Below, in pieces: positions 8,778 through 16,276 of a stretch of DNA of 64,000 bases. The stretch is from Pseudoalteromonas spongiae UST010723-006 (GTDB lineage: Bacteria > Pseudomonadota > Gammaproteobacteria > Enterobacterales > Alteromonadaceae). The notes beneath the pieces are model-generated. The model was not told the origin of the DNA and did not search any database. It worked only from the letters and a program-made list of their open reading frames with translations. The stretch covers positions 731,001 through 795,000 of the forward strand of contig NZ_CP011039.1 of NCBI RefSeq assembly GCF_000238255.3, in the 5' to 3' direction. The translations under genes and the position numbers were made by a program. The first letter of the stretch is position 1. Every line of letters starts with the position of its first letter.

Positions 8778-9716
8778 TTGAATAGGATGGTTTTAGGTTT
8801 CATTTTTGTTTTAGGAACATTTTATAGCGTTGACTTGTATGCTGATAAGTCGATACACATTCCATTGAACAAATGGTCAAGTCAGCGAGTGTTATCTAAA
8901 GCTGTGGGAAAAGTTATTAGCGACTCAGGCACTCCGGTAGAGTACGTTGAGATAAATGTAGAGGACCAGTGGGGAGCTTTGAGGCGTGGCGCAATTCATT
9001 TTCAATTAGAGGTCTGGGAGCCATCAATGAAAAAGGCTTTCAATCATCTAGTAGCACAAAACGAAATAATTGATTTGGGTACTCATAAAGCAACAGTGAT
9101 AGAAGATTGGTGGTATCCTGAATATGTTGAAAAATACTGCCCGTCGTTACCAGTGTGGACTTCACTCAATGAGTGTATTGATTTGTTCAAGGAAAAACCA
9201 TCAGATAATAAAGGGGTTTACCATGGTGGCCCTTGGAATTATGGTGATGCTGATATTATTCGTGCTTTAAATATTAATTTCAAAATTAATCGGTTACAGA
9301 CAGGGTTAGAGCTTTGGCACGAATTAGCACAAGCAATACACAAAGAAAAACCTATTGTATTGTTAAATTGGAGCCCAAATTGGACTGATAAATATGCACA
9401 TGGAAAGTTCATTCAATTTCCGGAGTATGAAGAAGAATGTGAAATAAACCCAGAATGGGGATTAAATAAAAAGTACGTAAAAGACTGTGCTAATCGAAAG
9501 AATGGCTGGCTAAAAAAAGCGGCGTCAAAATCATTGAAAGAAAACTATCACTGTATTTTTCAGTTTATTAAACAGGTCAACTTTTCTAAAGAGATGATTA
9601 TAGAAGCCTCATCTTTGGTTGTTATTAACAAGTTAAACCTAGAAGAGGCGGCTGAGCAATGGATTGCCTCTAATTCGTCAGCGATAGAAGCTTGGCGCTC
9701 AAACACTTGCATGTAA
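8778..9716 (+). CDS. Orphan solute-binding protein, glycine betaine/ProX (OpuAC) type
   Basis: Several starts are possible. A TTG at 8778 has AGGA nine bases upstream and gives a normal signal peptide (NRMVLGFIFVLGTFYSVDLYA), so I prefer it to the more distant TTG at 8703; ATG 8787 is also possible. The mature protein has features of the OpuAC family: IPLNKWSSQRVLSKAVGKV, FQLEVWEPSM, YHGGPWNYGDADIIRALN and LLNWSPNWTDKY, whose Trp residues are the kind that form the aromatic cage for quaternary amines. No ABC ATPase or permease gene is nearby, so it may serve a distant transporter or act in sensing. The ligand is a family-based guess. Confidence 0.78.
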   Translation: MNRMVLGFIFVLGTFYSVDLYADKSIHIPLNKWSSQRVLSKAVGKVISDSGTPVEYVEINVEDQWGALRRGAIHFQLEVWEPSMKKAFNHLVAQNEIIDLGTHKATVIEDWWYPEYVEKYCPSLPVWTSLNECIDLFKEKPSDNKGVYHGGPWNYGDADIIRALNINFKINRLQTGLELWHELAQAIHKEKPIVLLNWSPNWTDKYAHGKFIQFPEYEEECEINPEWGLNKKYVKDCANRKNGWLKKAASKSLKENYHCIFQFIKQVNFSKEMIIEASSLVVINKLNLEEAAEQWIASNSSAIEAWRSNTCM

Positions 9717-9873
9717 TTATTAGTCAACTTGATGTGTTATAGCTTCTCCGTCGTACAGTTGCTATGACTTTGTTATGTTGTCGCTTAAAAATACGATTGT
9801 GAAGTTGGTCAATTTACAATAAATAAGAATAAACTAGTATTAATTAAAACGAACAAAACAGACTCAAATACTG

Positions 9874-10677
9874 ATGGTAGTCACAAATAAGCTTTTACTT
9901 ATATCGATAGTATTTTTCACGATATTTTCTCCATCTCAAATAGCCATTGCTAGCAGTTCTAAATGCCAGAGTATTAGTATATCAGCCCATCCGAATTACC
10001 CTCCTTTTCATTGGAAAGAGCAGGATACACTAGTTGGCGCTTCGATTGATATCAGTCGAAGCATCTTTCAAAATTTGGGATTGGATGTAAAAGTTAGCTA
10101 TGAAGGCCCTTGGAAGAGAGTGCTTATGTCCATCAAGCAAGAAAAAATCGATTTCATACCTGCGTTAAAAAAAACATCAGATAGGCAGCAGTACCTCGAA
10201 TTCACTCAAAACGAATTCGCAACAAATCCAGTCGCAATTTTTGTGAAAAAAGGCAAGGCGCTAGTACCCAAATCGTTTAAAGACTTAATTGGGTTATATG
10301 GCAGTGTGAATGCTGGTGACAAACACGGTGATAAAGTCGATTCATTTGTATCAAGTCAATCTAATATGCAATTTATTCATGGACTATCACAAAACTTTGA
10401 AATGTTAATTCTCGGTAGAACAGACTATTTTATAACAGGGTTTTACACAGGCTACGACTTCTTGAAAGCCAACAAGTTGGATAGTCATGTTGAGGTCGCA
10501 TTTAAAATAAATGGGCTTAAAATTCATAACGGGTTTACGCATCAGTACGCAAAAGAGTGCCAAAGAATTGTAAAAGAATTCGATAAGCAGTTGTCACTTC
10601 TAAGGCAAAGCGGAGAAATAGAAAAAAGCATCAACAATTATCATAATGCTTGGTTAGAAGGGGCGAAAAAACTATAA
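9874..10677 (+). CDS. Orphan periplasmic substrate-binding protein, family 3 (SBP_bac_3)
   Basis: A signal peptide (about 1-27, ending AIAS) is followed by the family-3 fold: ISISAHPNYPPFHWKE at the first strand and ligand edge, LVGASIDISRSIFQNLGLDV, VSYEGPWKRVLMSIKQEKIDFIPA, and a lobe-2 segment around RTDYFITGFYTGYDFL. Length (267 aa) is normal for polar amino-acid binding proteins. Alteromonadales carry many such stand-alone copies without permeases. No transporter partner is adjacent. The gene lies 157 bp after another orphan binding protein and near a response regulator-GGDEF gene. The ligand cannot be told from the sequence. Confidence 0.82.
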   Translation: MVVTNKLLLISIVFFTIFSPSQIAIASSSKCQSISISAHPNYPPFHWKEQDTLVGASIDISRSIFQNLGLDVKVSYEGPWKRVLMSIKQEKIDFIPALKKTSDRQQYLEFTQNEFATNPVAIFVKKGKALVPKSFKDLIGLYGSVNAGDKHGDKVDSFVSSQSNMQFIHGLSQNFEMLILGRTDYFITGFYTGYDFLKANKLDSHVEVAFKINGLKIHNGFTHQYAKECQRIVKEFDKQLSLLRQSGEIEKSINNYHNAWLEGAKKL

Positions 10678-11396
10678 GTTTAATGATAGCCAAAACCCTT
10701 GCTTAAGAGTGCTTATTAAATTGCCGATATGTACGAGTACTATTGTCAATTGAGATTGATGGTATGCACTATATGTTGTGTTTTTAGTTGTGATGAATGA
10801 TTAGAAAGTTATCAGGCAACTTGTCTCTTCAAAAACTGTTAAACACTCTTAATAAAAGAATCATAGTTACAAAAAATAGATCGCGGAAGTGTGCAATCCT
10901 GCTAATTTTTCTGTGTCGGGCAGACGCAGTGGCGCTTTTAAATTGGATAAAAAGGGAAATAATTGGGCTGTTTTCTATACTGAGATAGGTTGTGATTCTA
11001 AGTCTATCTTTTGGTTCGATATATGTCTTCAACTATGTGGTTACGCAGCATCATTGAGACATAGTTGGGGTCTACAGAAAAAGAGTCTGAGCTAGTACAG
11101 CTAATTAGAAATGATACTCCCGCGTCCTAAAAGAAAACCACTTTACCGTGAACACACTTTTCTTAAAGGGTGTTAAGAACGTTTGGACCACTTGCTGTAA
11201 ATTGTAGTAGCTCATATCTGATCTTGCAGTTTCTATGTGTAGGTTTGGACTTAATCTGACAGGCAGCTATGAGCGAATAACGGTCATTGATAAAATTAGT
11301 TTCAACATGCAAAATGCTCGACCTATCACCATGTTTTTCTCAAAGAATAAGTAAAAAGGGAACCTAAATTTTGGTATCTCAGGGAGCGAGTAATTA
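10678..11396. other. Long intergenic stretch, possible gene remnant plus R element
   Basis: No intact gene is convincing. Short plus-strand frames at 10797-10988 and 10889-11095 overlap in different phases and could be one decayed gene, but neither resembles a family I know. The right part contains sequence similar to the interior of the R copy at 16023 (ACCGTGAACACACTT, then GGGTGTTAAGAACG) and a clear R right end at about 11270. Confidence 0.45.
11246..11316 (+). repeat. R element, right-end portion
   Basis: CTGACAGGCAGCTATGAGCG, followed by AATAACGGTCATTGAT and then ACATGCAAAAT, matches R copies at 676, 12931 and 14104. It lies about 80 bp upstream of the 494-aa gene. Confidence 0.75.
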
Positions 11397-12881
11397 ATGG
11401 CAAAATTTTCATTTCATAAAGAACAATTCAAAACGAATGATCCGGTATGGAAAGCAGAGCGCGAAGCCTTATTTGAAAAGCTCTTACCCATAATTGGCAG
11501 TAGTAAAACAAAAAAAAATGCCACCTTAAAAAGGTACTTTTTGAAAGGTGAATGGACATTGCATAGTGAGTATGATCTTGATTTTGTGACTAAATTATCT
11601 TTTTTGCCCGAGTTAAAAAAAGAGCATTACTTTAGTGTGATGAAGGAAGTCCCTTGGGAAGACGGGAAACGTGAGTTTAGACATGTATTTCTTTATTGGC
11701 TTATAGCTGGTTCTCAGTTAAATGAACTGTCGATATCCGACACATTAGTTGATGACTTTTACACTATTTCAGTTGATGGATTAACACATTACAGCGAAGA
11801 AAGCATTGAAATTGAGGGTATAACCCATGAACGCTTTCCTTGGCATGTTGACCGAGAGCAAACTAATGGCTTTTTTATGCGTTATTTATCGGTTGCTCAC
11901 GAATGGTTGACTGAAAAACACAATCAAAGTAAGAGTGGATTAACCCACTTTATGCCCCACTGGTTTTCAGCATTATCGTATCTAAAGTGGAAAGGGTTCA
12001 CTAAAGGGGGAATGCGAAAACGTATTTTCGAGCTGTTCACTGTCATTCAACATTATATTCCTGAGCATAAAAGTAACCCTGCGGCAGCACAAAAACAGTT
12101 ATTTGTTGATGAGTTTAAGCGCTGCGTTTTAGAGCATGGACTCGTTAAACCAGAATTGATTGAAATCTGGCAAGAAGCAAGCGAAAACACCGAAGAAGGA
12201 TGGGTTGAACATATTTATGAAAGCAACAAAAAAGATGACCCAGAAGCATGGTTAAGTTATGAATCAGGTGCCTTCACACCTTTATGCATTAGAGACAAAA
12301 AAAGCATAGATAATCCTTGTGAAAAGATAGTATCAATCTTAACATCAAATAACTTCGTCGATGCGAACGATGTTTTCTCTGCCAAGCGTATTGAACTTAC
12401 CCACTTGCTCACTCCTGAGTGCTTAGCAGAATATCGCTCCTTTGGTATTAATACTGTTGAAGGTGAATTGACTCGGATTAAATTGAATGATCGTTTTGTA
12501 GGTACAGACAAAGCTGAAATCTATTTTGACATAATTAAAGTCACTAACTTGCCTAATGAAACAGCTACTGAAGTCCCAAGAGTTTGGTTGTTAGAAAGAC
12601 CAGATAATCACTACGTAACTTTTATTGCTAGAAGATATTGTGCTAATAGAAGTTATCTGGTTGATGCCCTTAAATATGAAACAGGGTATCAATTAGTAAG
12701 GTATTTTGGTTATACCTTTGACCCTATTCGCCCTAGAGCATTACCTGTAGAACCTGGAGACTTTGCAAAATACTCAGAGCTTATGGTCCAACCTTTTTAT
12801 AATTGCGATTATTTGCCCTTTGTTTTTGGTACAACAGCATTTCTCATTAACGCTAATGATGATTATGTTTATCTAAACTGA
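11397..12881 (+). CDS. Hypothetical protein, 494 aa, paralogue-like to the 768 gene
   Basis: GGGAG precedes the ATG. The product is soluble, with no signal peptide or transmembrane segment. The N-terminal half resembles the 272-aa protein at 768: DPVWKAEREALFEKL, then YFLKGEW near residue 50, and PELIEIWQEASEN near 255. The C-terminal part (about 300-494) is extra, beginning near LTHLLTPECLAEYRSFGIN and containing VWLLERPDNHYVTFIARRY and FVFGTTAFLINANDDY. I do not recognise either region. R elements lie both before (11246) and after (12931) the gene, as for the 768 unit. The function is unknown; the paired occurrence of the family in one island suggests accessory, strain-variable genes. Confidence 0.78.
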   Translation: MAKFSFHKEQFKTNDPVWKAEREALFEKLLPIIGSSKTKKNATLKRYFLKGEWTLHSEYDLDFVTKLSFLPELKKEHYFSVMKEVPWEDGKREFRHVFLYWLIAGSQLNELSISDTLVDDFYTISVDGLTHYSEESIEIEGITHERFPWHVDREQTNGFFMRYLSVAHEWLTEKHNQSKSGLTHFMPHWFSALSYLKWKGFTKGGMRKRIFELFTVIQHYIPEHKSNPAAAQKQLFVDEFKRCVLEHGLVKPELIEIWQEASENTEEGWVEHIYESNKKDDPEAWLSYESGAFTPLCIRDKKSIDNPCEKIVSILTSNNFVDANDVFSAKRIELTHLLTPECLAEYRSFGINTVEGELTRIKLNDRFVGTDKAEIYFDIIKVTNLPNETATEVPRVWLLERPDNHYVTFIARRYCANRSYLVDALKYETGYQLVRYFGYTFDPIRPRALPVEPGDFAKYSELMVQPFYNCDYLPFVFGTTAFLINANDDYVYLN

Positions 12882-12930
12882 ATCAATGAGGTCAGAGTCG
12901 TTGATTTAACCCTTTCCCAACGGCAGCTTG

Positions 12931-12998
12931 TGGCACAAAGCGGAAGTAACCCTATGAATTTCATTATGTAACTGACAGTTATGAGCGAATAGCGGTCT
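12931..12998 (+). repeat. R element copy
   Basis: The core begins TGGCACAAAGCGGAAGTAAC and ends TGAGCGAATAGCGGTC. It aligns base for base over 67 bp with 14117-14183, with about nine differences by eye. The left end (CGGCAGCTTG) is degenerate compared with other copies. It begins 49 bp after the 494-aa gene. Confidence 0.85.
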
Positions 12999-13043
12999 TT
13001 CAAAATTACTTTTCTATTTCGTCAAAGTATATTGCTTGCATAG

Positions 13044-13165
13044 TCAGGAAAACGACCCAATCGCTCGTTTTTGTCCTGAAAAAAAGCTAGAACTACTGTA
13101 TTTTAGTAGTAATAGCAATTGGTTAAGAAGTTTGCTACAAATGAGTCATTCAGAAAAACGAGCGA
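13044..13165. repeat. Overlapping inverted repeats upstream of the cassette gene
   Basis: TCAGGAAAACGA (13044-13055) can pair with TCGTTTTTGTCCTGA (13065-13079). The 12-mer TCGCTCGTTTTT (13061-13072) is also perfectly complementary to AAAAACGAGCGA (13154-13165). The two pairings share 13065-13072 and exclude each other. CTACTGTATTTTAGTAG forms a further small hairpin between them. This may be an old attC, a small RNA or a repeat remnant. Confidence 0.6.
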
Positions 13166-13207
13166 CGCTTTGGTAGAAAAACGCGCGATTAGCTCGCTAT
13201 AAACATG

Positions 13208-14099
13208 TTATGACTAAACGAGGTACATTACGTTGTTCGAGCATTTATCTTCGATGAAAGATTTTAGATCACACTGTGCGGAGCTTGTTCAATTTTTCGG
13301 TTCTCTATCAGATTTCAGAGGATATGAGGGAGCGGAAGATGTTTCAGGCTGGCTAAATCTAGCGGCGTGTGTTGAGTCTGTAAACTATGACACTAGTCAT
13401 TTTGACCCGGGTGCAGGCTGCTGCGGTTTAGCTGATACCTGGGCCGAAAATCAAGCCGGGCTGCAGAAGAAGTTAGTTACTGAAATAACTCGTTTTCAAC
13501 TGTGTTGGGCGGCCCTGGAAGCTGCTATAGACAGATTTGTTTCGATTGAGAATGCACCCAGAGGCAAGATAAAAAAGCTCTGTTATTTCTTGAAACAAAA
13601 ATGTCGTCAAAACAATGTGATTGGTTACTCTAATCTTGTCGCTTATATAGGCAATAGAAAAAAGGATGAAGCTAGCTATTCGTCTGTGTTTCGGTCTGTT
13701 GATGATAACGACGAATTTCTCTCTGATCATGGTTACGGGATATATAGCGTCTATAGCCTAAGAAACAAATTGGCTCATGGTGCCTTTGACATTCCATTAA
13801 GCGATGAAGGCGAAAATGTAAAGGTGCTTACTGATATATTGGTAAGCTCACGAATAGTGTTGCTGACATTACATTTTTTGATGGTTGCTAAGTATCCGCA
13901 TGACTCTGTCGAGGTATTTTGGAAGCGTCACGAAATATTGGCAGTTCCCTTTGATGTCTACCTAAAGTCAATTCATGTTGATGATCTGACTTACTTACAC
14001 GACATTGGGTATGATTTTGAATCATAACAAGTGCGGGCACGGCGACACCCATTACATTGCGCCTTCGGCTCCATTCCATGGGCGCGCATGCTGTAAGCG
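13208..14099 (+). mobile_element. Probable integron gene cassette (892 bp) carrying the HEPN-motif gene
   Basis: The unit starts at TTATGA after G13207 and ends at G14099, with one gene filling it and an attC-like palindrome at the 3' end. In a circular form the 3' G would join TTATGA to give GTTATGA, the exact complement of TCATAAC (14022-14028), which overlaps the gene's stop codon. That is the geometry of a gene cassette. GTTATGA does not fit the strict GTTRRRY consensus. No integron integrase gene is in the window. Confidence 0.6.
13233..14027 (+). CDS. Cassette-borne hypothetical protein with a HEPN-like RX4H motif
   Basis: The start is taken as TTG 13233, preceded by ACGAGG; the first ATG in frame is at 13254. 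The protein (264 aa) is soluble. Residues about 170-186 read YSVYSLRNKLAHGAF, with Arg177 and His182 forming R-x4-H inside a predicted helix. RN-x-LAH is a hallmark of HEPN domains, many of which are RNases in toxin, defence or RNA-processing systems. The N-terminal part has clustered Cys residues (AGCCGLADTW). The stop codon lies inside the attC-like site, which is typical of integron cassettes. Nuclease activity is inferred from the motif only, as LAH motifs also occur in non-catalytic HEPN proteins. Confidence 0.72.
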   Translation: MFEHLSSMKDFRSHCAELVQFFGSLSDFRGYEGAEDVSGWLNLAACVESVNYDTSHFDPGAGCCGLADTWAENQAGLQKKLVTEITRFQLCWAALEAAIDRFVSIENAPRGKIKKLCYFLKQKCRQNNVIGYSNLVAYIGNRKKDEASYSSVFRSVDDNDEFLSDHGYGIYSVYSLRNKLAHGAFDIPLSDEGENVKVLTDILVSSRIVLLTLHFLMVAKYPHDSVEVFWKRHEILAVPFDVYLKSIHVDDLTYLHDIGYDFES

Positions 14100-14105
14100 T
14101 TACGA
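14022..14105 (+). other. attC-like site of the HEPN cassette
   Basis: The left core TCATAAC (14022-14028) and right end TAAGCG|TTACGA (G14099) bracket an imperfect palindrome. Inner arms GGGCACGG...CACCCA and TGGGCGCGCATGC pair with a few bulges, and the loop contains GCGCCTTCGGCTCC. Length (84 bp), extra-helical bases and overlap with the stop codon fit an attC recombination site. The in-situ right core GTTACGA differs from the cassette's own 5' end GTTATGA, as expected for an inserted cassette. Confidence 0.6.
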
Positions 14106-14186
14106 ATGACAGTTGTTGGCACAAAACGGAAGTAACCCTCTGAATTTAATTATGTATCCGGCAGTAATGAGTGAATAACGGTCATT
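14104..14186 (+). repeat. R element copy with inverted ends
   Basis: The left end AATGACAGTTGTTGGCAC and right end GTGAATAACGGTCATT are near-complementary inverted ends (AATGACAGTTGTT against AATGACCGTTATT), enclosing about 80 bp. This MITE-like structure defines the R family. It begins five bases after the cassette boundary at G14099. Confidence 0.75.
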
Positions 14187-14215
14187 GATTTAAAGTATAT
14201 TTTCAAGCAAAATTT

Positions 14216-14674
14216 ATGTTCTATAAACAGGAACAGTCATTAAGGAATGTGAGTTTGCCAAGAAATAAGAGAAATAAAAAGTTTGGTGTTAACCCCTTTA
14301 GATACTTACTAGCACTTTATATGCCCTTCTTTTTGAAGTCTTTTTGGACGCATGAAATAGATTTTCCTTTGGTCAATAAAGGCGGTAGAGGAAACGGCGA
14401 AGTATTAACCATAAGTGACCCATTGCTACCAATAATTACCATTCCACTATTTCTATATGGTATTTATTACTTAGTTAAAGTAATTAGAACTAATTGGAAA
14501 TTCGTAAATGGCTCAGAAGCTAGAATGGGCGCCTACATGTGTATTCCATTTGGAGTTGTTAGTTTCTTATTAGCTATATTCGAAAAGCCAAACTTCGCAA
14601 TATTTATTTTTATATCAATTGGTGTACTTGGTTTATTTGCAGTCGATTTTAATAGTGAAGACAAAGTACATTGA
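14216..14674 (+). CDS. Hypothetical membrane protein, 152 aa
   Basis: Three hydrophobic stretches are visible: about 80-100 (LLPIITIPLFLYGIYYLV), 115-130 (CIPFGVVSFLLAI) and 133-145 (FAIFIFISIGVLGLF). A weaker one lies near 35-50 (LLALYMPFFLKSF). The N-terminus is Lys/Arg-rich. No clear ribosome binding site precedes the ATG, which sits 30 bp after an R element, so the start is uncertain. The family is not recognised. The next gene, a lipoprotein, starts about 100 bp downstream on the same strand, and the two might be co-transcribed. Confidence 0.65.
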   Translation: MFYKQEQSLRNVSLPRNKRNKKFGVNPFRYLLALYMPFFLKSFWTHEIDFPLVNKGGRGNGEVLTISDPLLPIITIPLFLYGIYYLVKVIRTNWKFVNGSEARMGAYMCIPFGVVSFLLAIFEKPNFAIFIFISIGVLGLFAVDFNSEDKVH

Positions 14675-14770
14675 TAGAAAAGCCTAAGCGTTAACTTTGT
14701 TCGCTATTGAGACTCAATTTAATTAATTAACATATCGTGTTGAAGAAAAATAATAAAATATGGAAATATA

Positions 14771-15979
14771 ATGAAGAGTATTATAACTGTAATCGTAGCA
14801 AGTTTATTTTTAATAGCATGCCAATCAACTTCTCCAAAAGTTACTGTAAATACACTAGATAAAGAGCAACAACTCAATAAGAATGTTGCATTTTTAAAAT
14901 CAGAAATTTCATTAGGAAAACAAGAGAAAAGATATGATCTTGCTTTAATTTACTCATCGAGTTTTGAACAAAATAAACGAAAGCTAGCTAAGCCATTATT
15001 GAAGCAGTTAGTTGAAGAGGAAGATGTAAATGCAATTGTACTCCTTGCTCAATTAGAGTTTTTAGGACGATTGGGATATGTTTCAGACAGTCTGTTCAAA
15101 GAGCACTATAAAAAAATAATAGATAAAGACCCAGAAGCTATTAAAAACTATAAAGATGAAAAAGCGGAAATGGAAACTGCTTTAGAGTTAAACTTTTCCT
15201 CAATGAAACAGCTTTATGATGAAAATAAACATTTGTGTGAGCAGCCACTTGAGCAACCAGGAATCGATTTTGACAAAAACTCAGATGCATACCTAGTCGC
15301 AAAATACTTTTACTCGTGTCTAGAAAAGTACTCAATAAAGAATAGTAAACAGCGCTTACAAGTAATGTCAGAGTTCCAAGCAATAATGTGTAACACTAAG
15401 GAAAGTAATAAAACATGTATTAGTGAAGGATATAATGCTCTTAGCCTAGGTTTAAATTCGATTGAAGAGTCTTTTGTAGTTGCTGCTGCGATTAGAAATA
15501 TCTATAAATCACATAAAGACCAATTGCGTAAAAAGAATGGTCTTCAAAAAAGGAATCCATCATCAGAGACTGGCAAAGTATTGGTTAAAGCATTTGATGC
15601 CTATAACGAAAGTGATCTAGATAAAAGTAGCGAAATCCTAATAAGTTACATAACTAATACGAAACAACTTACGCCTTTTGACAAAGCATACGTCGAAAAA
15701 TTTATCTCTCAGATCCTTTTTCAACGAGATAAAAAAGGAGATACCGAACTTGTGATTTCTTATGCAAATAGAGCTTTAAGTAGTAATGAATTATCTTATA
15801 AAGATCACTGGGAACTATTCGATTTACTATCAGATGTATATATACATAACGAAGAATACTCAAAGTATATAAATTTAATCGGGAATTACATTATAGAAAA
15901 TCAGGGCAATATGGACCTTATTCCAGTCAATAGCATTTCAGAAAATAATACCCGGATGACTAGCAATACGAACTCATAA
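14771..15979 (+). CDS. Hypothetical lipoprotein, 402 aa, helical
   Basis: The N-terminus MKSIITVIVASLFLIAC ends in a lipobox (LIAC, Cys17) followed by QSTS. The mature part is rich in Leu, Lys and Glu and predicted almost entirely helical, with segments such as LAKPLLKQLVEEEDVNAIVL and VISYANRALSSNELSYKDH that resemble TPR or Sel1-like helical repeats. GGAAAT lies just before the ATG. I do not recognise a specific family. As a helical-repeat lipoprotein it probably mediates protein contacts in the envelope. An R-family element starts about 45 bp after the stop. Confidence 0.72.
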   Translation: MKSIITVIVASLFLIACQSTSPKVTVNTLDKEQQLNKNVAFLKSEISLGKQEKRYDLALIYSSSFEQNKRKLAKPLLKQLVEEEDVNAIVLLAQLEFLGRLGYVSDSLFKEHYKKIIDKDPEAIKNYKDEKAEMETALELNFSSMKQLYDENKHLCEQPLEQPGIDFDKNSDAYLVAKYFYSCLEKYSIKNSKQRLQVMSEFQAIMCNTKESNKTCISEGYNALSLGLNSIEESFVVAAAIRNIYKSHKDQLRKKNGLQKRNPSSETGKVLVKAFDAYNESDLDKSSEILISYITNTKQLTPFDKAYVEKFISQILFQRDKKGDTELVISYANRALSSNELSYKDHWELFDLLSDVYIHNEEYSKYINLIGNYIIENQGNMDLIPVNSISENNTRMTSNTNS

Positions 15980-16022
15980 TAGTTTTCCAAGTTCTACTAT
16001 GGTATTTATTATAGGCTTTCGA

Positions 16023-16125
16023 ACGGTCGAGTTCGGCACAGAACCGTCCGTTGAATCTAACTCATACTTATCCAAAAAGTGTTTACGCGAACACGCTTGG
16101 AAGAGTGTTCAACGGTCATTCACAA
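16023..16125 (+). repeat. R element variant
   Basis: The left part CGAACGGTCGAGTTCGGCAC continues with CCGTCCGTTGAATCTAACTC, aligning with 2033-2082. The right end GTTCAACGGTCATTCAC carries the R terminal motif (complement AATGACCGTTG). The interior contains TTTACGCGAACACGCTTGG, similar to 11140-11170. Confidence 0.6.
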
Positions 16126-16276
16126 ACATTTAATTTATTTTCTATCACCTATGATTTAATATATTTTTCAATATTTTAAAGTGAAATCATGTTTGAAATC
16201 GCTTTCATCTTACATGGAAGGTTAGCTAGCAAGGTTTCACAAGCAAGTAGTTCTAAACCTCAGGAGTAGTTCCAGA

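Noticed and set aside
13061..13207. Inverted repeats considered as a complete attC of a preceding cassette
   Set aside because: The loop is far too long and no core sequence pairs with the GTTATGA at 13207.
14680..14695. TAAGCG|TTAAC considered as another cassette boundary
   Set aside because: It has the same six bases as the other boundaries, but no palindrome lies before it and no matching core is found at the stop codon.
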